NCBI GenBank assembly: GCA_023362775.1
Contig: JALMGJ010000002.1
Span: forward strand, 72,827,414 to 72,891,413
Direction of reading: 5' to 3'
Length of the DNA stretch: 64,000 nt
From: Charina bottae
Lineage: Eukaryota; Chordata; Lepidosauria; Squamata; Charinaidae
In this document: piece after piece, positions 33,510 to 45,800 of the stretch
Position numbering within the stretch: the first letter of the stretch is position 1
Layout: each line of letters starts with the position of its first letter
Program-made: the position numbers and the translations under genes
The notes under the pieces: generated by a model
What the model was told of the DNA's origin: nothing
Seen by the model: the letters and a program-made list of their open reading frames with translations, nothing else
Database searches by the model: none

Positions 33510-36500
33510 TTTATTTATTTATTTAATTAATTTATATGACCGCCCATCTCCCCCCCATGGGGAACTCTGGGCGGTTCACAATAAACAAGTTAAAATAAAG
33601 TCTAAAATATCTAAAATCACAGTTATACAATAAAATACATATTCTAAAATCCAGATGGTGATGGAATAATTAAAAGAAGGACAATTATAAAATTAGGGGA
33701 TTAGCCACCCCCATGAGGAACTATCCCTTCCTCCTTCCCACGCCAGGCGGCAGAACCAGGTCTTCAGCTCTTTCCTAAAGGTCGGGAGGGAGGAGATCTG
33801 TCTTAACTCTGGGGGCAAGGTGTTCCATAGAGTGGGCGCTACCACAGAGAAGGCCCGCCTCCTAGACCCCATCAGATGGCATCCTCTAATTGATGGGGTT
33901 CTTAGCAGGCCCTCTCTGAATGACCGAGTGGGGCGGGTCGATAACATGGGGATCAGACGGTCCCTCAGGTATTCTGGCCCCATGCCATGTAGGGCTTTAA
34001 AGGTGATAACCAACACCTTGAATTGTACCTGGAAGCAAACTGGCACCCAATGCAGCTCGCGGAGCAACGGTGTTACATGTGCAGATCTCGACGCACCCAA
34101 AATTGCCCGCGCGGCTGCATTCTGCACCAGCTGTAGCTTCCGGATAGTCTTCAAGGGTAGCCCCATGTAGAGCGCATTGCAATAATCTACATGGGAGGTG
34201 ACGAGAGTATGAGTGACTGTACGGAGGGCGTCGCGATCCAGGAATGGGCGTAACTGGCGCACTAACCGAAGATGTGTGAAAGCCCTCCTAGCCACGACTG
34301 TCACCTGCTCTTAGAGCAGGAGTCGTGTCTAGAAGGACCCCCAGATTACGCACCGGTTCCGAACGGGGCAGTGCTACCCCATCGAGAACCAAAGATGATA
34401 ATTTCCCAGAAGACGCTAAGCCATCAATCCACAGCCACTCGGTCTTACCAGGGTTCAATTGAAGCCTGTTGTTCCCCATCCAGGCCCTCACAGCCCCCAG
34501 GCACTGGGACAGGGTGGACACTGCATCACTTACCTCACCAGGGATGGAGATATACAATTGAGTATCATCCGCATACTGATGATACCTCATCCCATGGTGA
34601 CGGATGATCTCGCCCAGCGGTTTCATGTAGATGTTAAATAGGAGAGGAGAGAGAACCGAACCCTGCGGCACCCCACATAGGAGCGGTCGCGAGCTGGATC
34701 TCTCCTCTCCTATCACCACCGACTGGGAGCGGCCCCGGAGGAAGGAGGTGAACCAGCGTAAAACTACGCTGCCCACGCCCAACTCCCTAAGCCGCCCCAA
34801 AAGGATACCATGGTCGATAGTATCAAAAGCCGCTGAGAGATCTAAGAGAGCCAGGATGGATGCACTACCTCCACCCCACTCCCGCCAGAGATCATCCATA
34901 AGCGCGACCAATGCAGTCTCCGTCCCATGTCCCGGCCTGAAACCTGACTGGAAAGGGTCTAGATAATCCGCTTCATCCAGGGTACTTTGAAGTTGCAGCG
35001 CCACCACTTTCTCAACCACCTTTCCCAAAAAGGGAAGGTGGGAGACTGGACGAAAGTTGTCCAGGATGGTAGGGTCCAGGGATGGCTTCTTGAGGAGGGG
35101 GTGTACCAATGCCTCCTTGAAGGCAGTCGGAACCACCCCCTCCAACAAGGATGTATTAATCATAGCCTGGACCCATCCACCTGTCACCTCCCTGGCCGAT
35201 TTTACCAGCCAGGAAGGGCAGGGATCTAAATAACATGTGGTGGAATTAACAATTTGAAGGATCCTGTCCACTTCCTTAGGTCCAACAGGATCAAATCGTT
35301 CCCAGATAACAGGGCAAGACCACTTTCCCGGCATCTCCCCAGACTGCATTCCACGCATGGAGTCCACCTTAGACCGAATCCGAGCGATTTTATCCTGCAG
35401 ATGCTCAGAAAATTCTTCCGCACGGCCCTGCAGGTGGGTGGTCACTACCACCCTACCTAAGAGAGATTGAGTAATCTTGAACAGGGCCGTCAGACGGCAT
35501 TCTGCGGATGCAATAAGAGCGGAGAAATAATCGCGTTTCGCCGCTCTTACCGCCACAAGGTAGGCCTTAATAGCAGCTCTAGATTGTGTTCGGTCGAGTT
35601 CCGTCTTCGTCTTTCTTCAGCGGCGCTCTAGACATCTCTTCACCCTCTTCAAGACCCTCAACTCCTCCGTAAACCATGGGGAGTGATGGGTCGAATGGGG
35701 CTGGAGAGGTCGCATCGGCGCGATCCTGTCCAAGGCACCGGCCGCCTCCTTATTCCAGGTTGCGGCCAATGCCTCTGCTGGACCGTGCAGCAGATCCTCG
35801 GGTATTACCCCCAGCTCCCTCTGAAAACTCAATGGGTCCATAAGTCGCCGGGGGTGGACCAATCGAATAGGTCCTGCCTCCCTGCGGAGTGAGGCGGCAT
35901 AAGAGAATCCTAGGGATATCAGGACGTGATCTGACCATGACAACGGGGATAGTTCTAACTTTCCCCTCAGGTCACTTTGCCATTGCTCTGACAAGAAAAC
36001 CAAATCTGGAGTGAGTCCACTGTCTCGAGTCGGGTCCCGAATAATCTGAGACAGGTCCATGGCTGCCATGGTAGCCATGAACTCCCGAGCTGCTTCCGAG
36101 GCACGCCCCAAGGACGGCAAGTTAAAATCCTCCAGGACCATAAGCCTGGGGAACTCCACCGCCAACCCTGAGACGGCCTCCAGCAGCTCAGGCAGGGAGG
36201 TTGCTATGCAGCAGGGAGGCTGGTACAGTAGCAACACTCCCAACTGTTCCTGGGCACCCAACTTGAAAAACAGGGTCTCACATCCGGATACTTGTGGAGC
36301 AAGGCCCCTGAAAGCCACCAAAGACTCTCTGATGATAACTGCCACCCCTCCTCCCCTACCCCGGTCTCTCGGCTGGTGCCACACCTGAAATCCAGCTGGG
36401 CACATCTCCGAGAGGGCTACCCCTCCCTCTGGGCCCAGCCAGGTTTCAGTAATACATGCCAGGTCGGCCCCTCTCTCCGTGATTAATTCACTTATGAGAG

Positions 36501-36735
36501 GGGCTTTGTTGTTTACTGACCTGGCGTTGAGTAGCAGCAGTCAAAAACCAGGGCCCTCAAGGATCTGCTGTCCAGAACCTAGGGTTGAACTCGGAGGACC
36601 GGAACGCGCCACCGGTATCAACCACTGGGGGCGCCTTCCCCGAAGATGGCCTGTCCTCCGGTTCCCATCACAATATCTCCTGCCCGTCACTACCTCGATC
36701 GGATTGCCCACATTATAGTCCCCAGAGTTTCCTGA
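33510..36735 (-). mobile_element. L3/CR1-type LINE, nearly complete
   Basis: Endonuclease (36405-35617: QVWHQPRDRGRGGGVAVII, then LEDFNLPSLGRASEA), then RT (35556-34288: [55 protein letters not shown], with the YADD box intact) and the C-terminal block (34304-33693: [20 protein letters not shown]). One in-frame TGA at 35619-35617 and one frameshift near 34290 are the main visible lesions in ORF2, so this copy is young. It lies downstream of SLC26A6 exon 20. The TTTATTTATTTA tract is its 3' end. Confidence 0.88.
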
Positions 36736-36886
36736 TCCGGAAATTCAATGAGATCATCAAGGAAAGTGAATAGTTCAGCCCTGCTGTTCCAAGGGATGTA
36801 CCTGGTCTCAAAATAGCACCAAGGCAGTCTGCTAAACCTGCACAATCCCTGTGAGGAGTAGGTTTTCTGAGTCATTAAGAAAAAGA

Positions 36887-39800
36887 CTAACTGCTTACAG
36901 TGTCAATTTGTTGCATGCTCTGTTCTCGGTTCCTGGTGATATAGGTAACTGCATCATGCACTGATGCAAAAAGGTGGTTCTTGGTGATTGTTTCACTGAA
37001 AAAATGGCCTCTTTCCAGCTGGGTAATGAGAGAGCCTGTGGAGAGAAGAACAGTAAATTGCCTGACATGACCATACTGGAGCACCTCTACTACTCGTGGT
37101 GGGAACTCTAGTGATAAACCGAGTCAATCTCACATCTAGCTTTCAAACAGGTATGGAAAGAACAAGATTGGGGAAAGCTATTTGCCCATTTTAATATGGC
37201 CAGGTGAGAACATTCTCTTTGTGAATTTGCTGCTTGTTTTTCTAACTAGCAGATCCATGCAACTGGTTTCAAGACTGGGAACTGTTATCTCCTTAATGTT
37301 TTGCTCTCTTTCCTTGATCTAAATTACCTCCAGTTGTTACTATATACCTTCCCCAACCTGGTAACGTATGGTTGCATTGAACTACCATTCTCATAATTTC
37401 CAACAAGTGTGGCACAACACAACTGGAGGCCACAGGCTGGGAGAGGCAGTGCTATTAGCCTGGTGGGTGGCATGCTGTGGGGAGACACAGTTATCCTTCT
37501 TGCTTTAGCAGAAATCACTGGGGTCAAGAGTTACAATTCAGAAAAAGGCTGATTTTTCCCAGGCTATCCTCATGGGACTCTTAAATAGTATCAAAATATG
37601 AGATATCCTAGTTTTTAGGCCCATCATATCTGGGCTGCAAAGATAAACACTGAACGGCAATAAAGAACATTTCTATCTCTTTACTGCCACCTGATGGCTT
37701 TCTTATATTTGTAGCCCACTCACTCGCTGGATCGTCACCTTGTTGTGGTGAGTGGGCTTGTGTGTTCCCAATGAACCCTGTGAGCGAAGCCGTCGGGAGT
37801 CTCTTTAAAAAGGGTGATAGAACAGACTGTGGAAACTATCGAGGCATCTCCCTTCTAGCCACAGCAGGCAAAATCCTGGCAAAGATCATCGCAAACCGTC
37901 TCCTATCTGTATCAGAAGACATCCTCCCTGAAACGCAAAATGGCTTCCGCCCTTCCAGGGGAACAGTGGATATGATCTTCACTGCACGACAGCTTCAAGA
38001 AAAATGCAAGGAGCAAAACCGCCCTCTGTACATGGCGTTTATTGATCTGACTAAAGCTTTTGATACTGTAAATCGTACTGCTCTCTGGACCATCCTTCTG
38101 AAAATCGGATGCCCCGATAAATTTGTGAACATCTTGCGGTTACTCCATGAAGACATGATGGCAACAATCCTGAATAACAATGGCTCTCAAAGCGATCCAT
38201 TTAAAGTGGAATCCGGCGTTAAACAGGGATGTGTTATTGCTCCAACCTTATTCGCTATCTTCATCGCTATGATTATACACCTTGTTGAAGAGAAACTTCC
38301 TACTGGTGTAGAAATTATATATCGAACAGATGGAAAGCTTTTTAATCTTAGTAGGCTGAAAGCAAAAAATAAGGTAATTGCAACTTCTGTTATAGAACTT
38401 CAATATGCTGATGATAACGTAGTCTGTGCACACTCCGAGGAAGATCTTCAAACTATCCTAAACATCTTTGCAGAAGCATATGAAAAACTCGGCCTCTCGA
38501 TTAACATTAAAAAAACCAAAGTGCTTTACCAGCAAGTTCGAACCAATCCCTCCGCAGCGCCATCAATCCAGCTTAAAGGTGTGTCACTAGAAAATGTCGA
38601 TCACTTTTCTTATCTCGGCAGCCATCTATCTACAAAAGCCGACATCGACGCTGAAATTCAGCATCGCCTGAGCTCTGCGAGTGTAGCTTTCTCCCGAATG
38701 AAGCGTAGAGTGTTTGAGGATCGGGACATTCGCAGGGAGACCAAAATGCTTGTTTACAAAGCCATTGTACTACCAACCCTTCTGTACGCCTGTGAAACAT
38801 GGACCCTCTACAAACGCCACCTCCAACTTCTTGAAAGATTCCATCAACGCTGCCTCCGAAAAATTCTGCAAATTACTTGGGAAGATAGGCGGACTAATGT
38901 TAGCGTATTAGAAGAAGCGAAAACCACCAGCATTGAAACAATGATCATCCAACATCAACTTCGCTGGACCGGTCATGTTGTTCGAATGCCTGACCATCGT
39001 CTTCCAAAGCAGCTACTTTACTCCCAACTTAAGAATGGAAAACGGAATATTGGTGGACAGCAAAAGAGATTCAAAGATACTCTCAAAGCTAATTTAAAAA
39101 AATGTAATATCAGCATTGAGAACTGGGAAGCCCTAACTCATGAGCGTTTCAATTGGAGGTCAGCCTTTATTAATGGTGCTATGGACTTTGAAGAAGCACG
39201 AGTACAGGGTGAAAGGGAGAAAAGAGCTAAAAGGAAGGCACGTCAGGCAAACCCTCATCATGACCGTCTCCCACCCGGAAACCTATGCCCCCACTGTGGG
39301 AGGTTGTGCAGATCCAGAATTGGCCTTTACAGCCACTTACGGATCCACCGTTAAAATTTTACCTTTGGAAGACAATCTTACTCGGCTACGAGTGATCGCC
39401 AATGAATTTGTAGCCCAGATATGGTAGGCCTGCTAGTTTGGCCTTTTGCAATGGCATGCTGAAACTCACACCTGGACTGACATACAAGAGCCAGGGCCTG
39501 AAGCTGAAAGAGGAACATTTGATTCAAGGTACACCCTCTCTCAGGTAATGGCTGGTCTACTGCAGTTTGGCTGATCATGACTTCCTGGGCCTCTCTTACC
39601 ATGGCAACCAGCAAGAAACACATCCACTTCAATCTCCTGGAAATCTTTAAATATCTGCAGAAGGCAACAAAGCAAAAACAGCAGAGTTGAAATGTAAGGG
39701 ATGTATTTGCCCAGCTGGCTAATTTAGGCCAGGGTAAGAAAACTGCTAATGGAGTTTTCCCTTAGTGTAGAACAATCCAGATGTTTTGGACTTTGACTCC

Positions 39801-42800
39801 TATTATCCGCAGAGAGCATGCTAAAGGAAGTTAAAGTCCATCACAGTGGGAGGGGGCACAGTTGAAAAGGATTTACTAGGAAGTTATTTCACAAATCTCA
39901 TATTATCCCCCTCCATTTGTTCTTTCAATCCTGTTAAGTTTAGTGAAGCAGCAGTGGCCATGAGCAATCCGCCACGGGGAAGAGCCTTATTTCTGAAAAG
40001 CTGAGGAAATAAATGCTTTCTTGGCATTTGGGGTCTTTGCCAACCATTTCAGTTACAAAAATGACAGGTAGAAAGTGTGCGCGCGAATGTATGCCAGGGA
40101 GAGCGACCAAGCGAGAGAAATTGATTTAACCGATCAGAAAGATGCAGGAGAGCCATTATTATGAGGTCAGAAATCACAGTGAACTGAAAACCCTCTTAAC
40201 ACCAGGACTCAGCTAGAGAACCTCAATGTTTTTAGCATTTTGTTCATACAGCAAATGGGTGTAGGTATTATGCCCAAGGAATCTTAAGATCTCTATGATC
40301 TTTAAGGGCTAGAGGGAACATCTCACATTTTTCAGATGGGGAACTTATAGGGATAGGCAGAAGGTGGTAAGAGATTAAAAACAGTTTTGCCAGCACAGTG
40401 ACTTTACAGCAAGGAGCCAAAGTGTTTTTCATGGAGAATACCACATGGGAATAATATATCCTTATTTCCAGACATTCTTGGTTCAGAAAGAAAATGCTAC
40501 TTTTACATATTTTCCCCCCAAACAAACATGAGCTTGAGAGGTGGGCTTTTCGTCAGAATCCCAGCAAGAAAAGGAAGCAGTCAAATCCACGCTTCATGTG
40601 GACAGTGGCTCTTATTCTCTGCCTCTCCCTCCTACAAGCTCTGTGGGCCTTTCCTGCCAAATGCGGCACAGCCACACATCTGAAAGCTCTCCTTTTCCTG
40701 CTTCCTCGCGGTCCCTTACATTTCTTAAGGTCTTTATAGAGACGGTGTCCACAAAGGTGACAGAAGTGAAGTCCAGAATGAATGAATGGATACAAGGCTT
40801 TTCCAGTCCCAGAGCGTTTAAACTGGGTTTGCCACAAGGTTGTGGCTGGATGTGATTTGGGGGGTCCCAAGCCTTCACAGCGCCATTGCTCTCAGTAACT
40901 GCCATACCTTCCTCTGGTTCCTGCAAGAAAGGAGAAGAAAGAAGAAAGACCTGGCAGGACTTCCCAGGTTGTCTTTGCTCATAGTGTATGTCTGGAGGTG
41001 AGTGGTATGGGCTGAGTTCTGCTGGAAACGGGGACTCCCTTTCTCTGGACAGATCATATGTTGGGTTCTCACATCTTACTTTAGAACCCAGAAAAACGTT
41101 TGGAACATCAGAGGAGTCAGACGCTAGTTCTTCGAGGTGATGAACAAGGACATAGGGAGCATGCAAATTTCCTCAGTAAAAAAATATGAAGGAAATTGGT
41201 GAAAGAAACAAGAAGTCTAAGGCAGTAATATCTCCCTCCTCTATTTATCTTAGCTGGTAGTGGTCATGTCATGTCGAAAGTACTGACATGAAAAGTTCAG
41301 GGTATCCTCGTAAAAAACATCTCAGTACTTTTTGGTACTTGAGAGCAATAAAGTGTTTGTGTGTTTGTGTGTGCGTGCATGCGTGCGTGCAGAGGTACAA
41401 CGTCACAGAATTGCATATTTTGCCAGAATGCATCTGTCAAATGTCCAAAAGGTATATTTCTTGAAACTTATTGTGGATAGACTGTGTACCTGTTGGATTT
41501 CTAACTGCACAAATAACACTGTATATGAACAGGAACTGCTTAGAATAATGGAAATTACAGTAGGTCCATACAAATCAGTGAGAAATCCATTTGTGGGAAG
41601 GGATTGTAGGTGGATTGTGGATCAGCTGAATTTCCGTTTGTAGAATTAGTACTGTAAGTAGAAGTTTGCCTTGTACAGGTAAACTAAGTATAATTTCATC
41701 AGGTGCATCTCTGTGAATTGAATGGGATAGCTGTACCTCTTTAATCTTTGCAGGTTATTTGCAGGACCGCCTTTCCCCAGTCACATCCACCTGGCCCACC
41801 AGAGCGGGGAGGCAGGGCATGTTGCGGGTCCCTTCAGTTAGGGAGGTACATCTAGTGGGGCCAAGGAAAAGGGCCTTCTCCGTAGTGGCCCCCTCCCTTT
41901 GGAACATCATTCCCCCAGAGGTAAGATTGGCCCCCTCCTTGCTCCTGTTCCGGAAGGCCCTGAAGACGTGGTTCTGTCAACGGGCCTGGGGACCCCAAGC
42001 TGCTTCGGAGCCGATCAAGTGGCTGGTATGAATGGGTTTGCTGCTGCCGGGTGTGTGTGTGTTTATTGTGTTCTTATGGTTTTTAATTCTGTAAGCTGCC
42101 TGGAGTCACCGTGTGTGAGTTGGGCAGCCTTATAAATCTGTTTAATCAATAAAATAAATAAATAATCTCTGCCTGGAGACTTCCCTCTCAACCCAGGTCT
42201 GATCTGAAATCTCAGATCTTTGAAAAACTTTGGCTGGAGGAAGTGTCACTTGTAAATATGAAGCTCAGCAAAGTCTTACCACTTTTGCTGCATGGTGATT
42301 AAGCATTTAATTAAGCATTTAGCCAAGGACTCCACATTTAATCTCTACTTTGCTGGGTTTGGAAGCCAAAGGCACTCATTTACACACAAATACATACATG
42401 CAGTATACAAGTGTATATTCAAGCATACAAGTATTCAAGTAGAGTAATGTCTTAAATGCAGTTGTTGTCTACACCTTCTCTTTTTAAAATGTTTGTAAAT
42501 GGTACAATACCTGTGACTTTGCATCCATCTCTACATCCACAAATCCAAGGTTGTTTTCTCCAGATTCTCGAGCAATTTTCTGTTATCAAAAACAAGAGGA
42601 AAACATACATCACAATGATCACAAAACTCTTTCTTCATATGACATTTTAAGAAACATAGAAAGAATTTTTGGATCAAAAAGTGGCATGGCAGAAGGAAAA
42701 ATGACAAAAGTTATGACTTAACTGTATGGGAAAGATGTTATGTTGGTGCCATGCCATGGTATGGTAGCTTATTGAACAAGCCATACTTAAAACAAACCAG

Positions 42801-45800
42801 AGTTTAGTACACTATGTGAACCTGGCCAAATAATAGTTCGATGCCCAAAGCTGGAGGAAGACTTCGTTTTTCTGCACATAAACGGTGGATGTAGAACTGA
42901 TAGGGATATTGATTTTGGTTAAACATGACTCTTAACTCTTAACAAAACAGAAAGTTGCAATCCTGTAGCACTCTGAGCAAAAGTGTTTTTAATATCATGT
43001 GTGAAAATGCAGTGATCCAGCAATACAATCCAGCCAGCCATCATCTCCAGCTCTATCTTTGTCTAGTTGTGAATAATGGGAATACAGTATACAAAACATC
43101 TGGAGGGCTCCAGATTGGTGAAGGTTAGTCTGATCCCCTTCTTCCTTTTTTGATTATCTATAGATAAACCAGATCCAGGTATCTTCATGGAAAATATTCT
43201 GTTTGGAATTTAGAAGAAGAAAAAGACGCTACCCAGAAAGTGTACCTTGGCTTCTTTATTGTCTTTCTTTTGCTTCTTCTTTAGAGCTTTCTTCTTCTTT
43301 TCAATGAGACGGTTCACATCAATGCCACACTATAAAAGAGACAAGTATTTATATCCCAGGAACTAATGGACAGCTGCCAGTTTCCTGGTGCATGATAGGG
43401 TATGGTCAAAAAGTCAAGATGGCAGACACAATGGTTGAAGCTCTGCCTGTTTTTGATGTGCCTTGCACATGCAACACTCACCATCTTGACTTTTTTGATC
43501 ATACCCTGGAGACATTCCTGAAAGACACCAAGAGCCATTTTATTCATTTTCACTTCACTGGGCTCCTTAACACTCAGAAGCTTTGGATAGGGGGCGCACT
43601 GAGAAGATCCCATCCAAAGTATAATTTAATATTTGAAATAATCAGATTGATTGATATCTGGTAAGAAAACTTTCACTAAAATATAATCACAAGAGTTATT
43701 TTGCGCTTCCCCCCCACACTTCTGTTTATTGGGGCTCTAATGTCAATGGGTAAAAAACAATGATGGGAAAAAATACTGACATGAAGTACAAAAAGAAAAT
43801 GGGTAGGTAAGGGGCACACATTAACAGATTATTTATTTTACTAATTATTTATTTACTCAGTACTCATTGATTCTTTTACTCGAGAGTCCAGAACTGAAAG
43901 CCTTTTTGGAGAGAGAAGGCTATCCATGTCATGTAGCCACATGATTAGATTGTGCCATTGTAAGGGTCTGCTTTTAGGACAGCCTAGAAATAGAATTTAT
44001 TTCAAAACAGAACAGCTGGGCTACTAACTGGCATCAGTCATTGATTAAGAAGATGGTTGGTCCATGATAAAGAACTTTATTAGCTTTTGACCAATTTCTG
44101 AATTCAGGGAGCTACTATCAATATACTACTAAAACTCTTGTGTCTGTTTTTCTGTTTGTAACCTTCAATTAGGCGAAATAGTGCATCATAGGGCAACAAT
44201 TTTTGAAGCAAGGTACCTCAAATGGGCCAACTTAAAGAATGCATCCAAAATCTAGGACCCATTACTCCCATGGGATTGATATTTGGCAAAGTTGTGGTTG
44301 TTTCAGCGCTTCCATGCCTTCTGATTACACTTCCCAGAAACCCGTAGGTTGTGTGGTACAAGGAAGATGGGAGGGGTGTATCTCTGCCTTCTTTCCTGCC
44401 TCCCTCTGGCTCTGTGCCCAATCAGCTGGCGACAAGGCCCGACGGGAAAGTGGCGATTAGCTGCTTTGGAACTGAGGCTGAAATCTGAAATCTCTTAACG
44501 GTGGTGGGCAGCTAGGGAAGGATGAGGGAGGGACTTGGATGCCTGCTGGTGAGGTAGGGCTGGCTGGGGGGGCACCAGAGGTTGACGGGAGCGGGGGTGC
44601 AGTTTTCCTCACGGTCCACAGCTCCCTTTGTTCCCCCTCCCCCCAGCAAAGTTGCAGGCAGTTCCGCCGGTCAGCTGAGGAGGAGGAGTGATTTCTGATG
44701 CTCCCTGCCAGCTTCCCACAAGCAAAGTCAATGGGGAAGCCAGCAGGAAGTCGGAAGTCGCTCACGCTCCCACTGCTTCTTTGCCTGCCTGTGGTCATTC
44801 TGTATCTCTGTTTAGGTAAGGAAATATCTCTGAAAGGATGACCCAAAGGGTCACGGGTTGTCTAATTTCCTTCTAAAGCCTTATACAGTCTGGGACATGG
44901 TGGGGGGGGAATGTCTTTTCTTATGTCCACTTGTCCTCACACACAAAGATCTTCCTCAGAGGCTGTCCTCTGGGTGCCTGGAAATGTGGCAGAAGGTTCT
45001 GGGGAATGAGAAGGTCTGTGGGGAGGATGGCTCTGCCTGTGAAACTCTCATCATCTCTCATGTAGTAGACAAACACCATTTTGTTTTCCCCAGCTTTTGA
45101 CGTCTCACACGTTCCATTCATTCGCCAGTATTATTTTATTTTTATTTATCAGTTATGCACTACCTTGGAAATTTTAAATGAGAAGATGCCATGCCAATGT
45201 TTAAAATAGTTTTCAGAGCAGGCATAGTAAACTCCAAATTTTATCAGAACAGCAAAATTGAGAGAGCTGGGCAATTTAAGTTCCTACACATTTTTCCTAG
45301 TCCGAATCATCGATTGAAAGCATATTTTAGTCTAAGGGAGGAAATACACTTATATATTCCCCTTTGGAAAATTAATAGCAATTTTGATGTGCCTGAGTGT
45401 GGATTTAGATAAGAAACGCAAGCTGACCCCTGCCCTGCCTTCAACACTGCTGCTCTAATTCACAGCCTTTCGTCATTTCATAACAACTTTATATTCAGTA
45501 TGAAAATGCATGAAGTGAAGCATTTGATCATGTTGATTTCAGGTCAACTCTTTTTCCCTGAGCAAGGATGAAGGTCAAGGGTTAATTAACAGGAGCACTC
45601 CCATGCAGAAGTTGAAAGAGTATCTGTTCTTGATTCCTTCTAAGTGGAATACAACCCAAAGTCATTTTATAGCCCATAAACTGGCATGAGTGAGAAACCA
45701 AGCAAATAATAAGAGCAAACTCTAAGATTTCTCACCGTTTTTTTAAGGGCCTCTGCATACAGTTCAGCATTAGCAAAATAGATAGTAGCAGAAGAATGGA

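Noticed and set aside
44457..44846. 129-codon minus open frame
   Set aside because: It lies inside the Helitron candidate and has no known domain. It may be captured sequence but is not supported as a gene.
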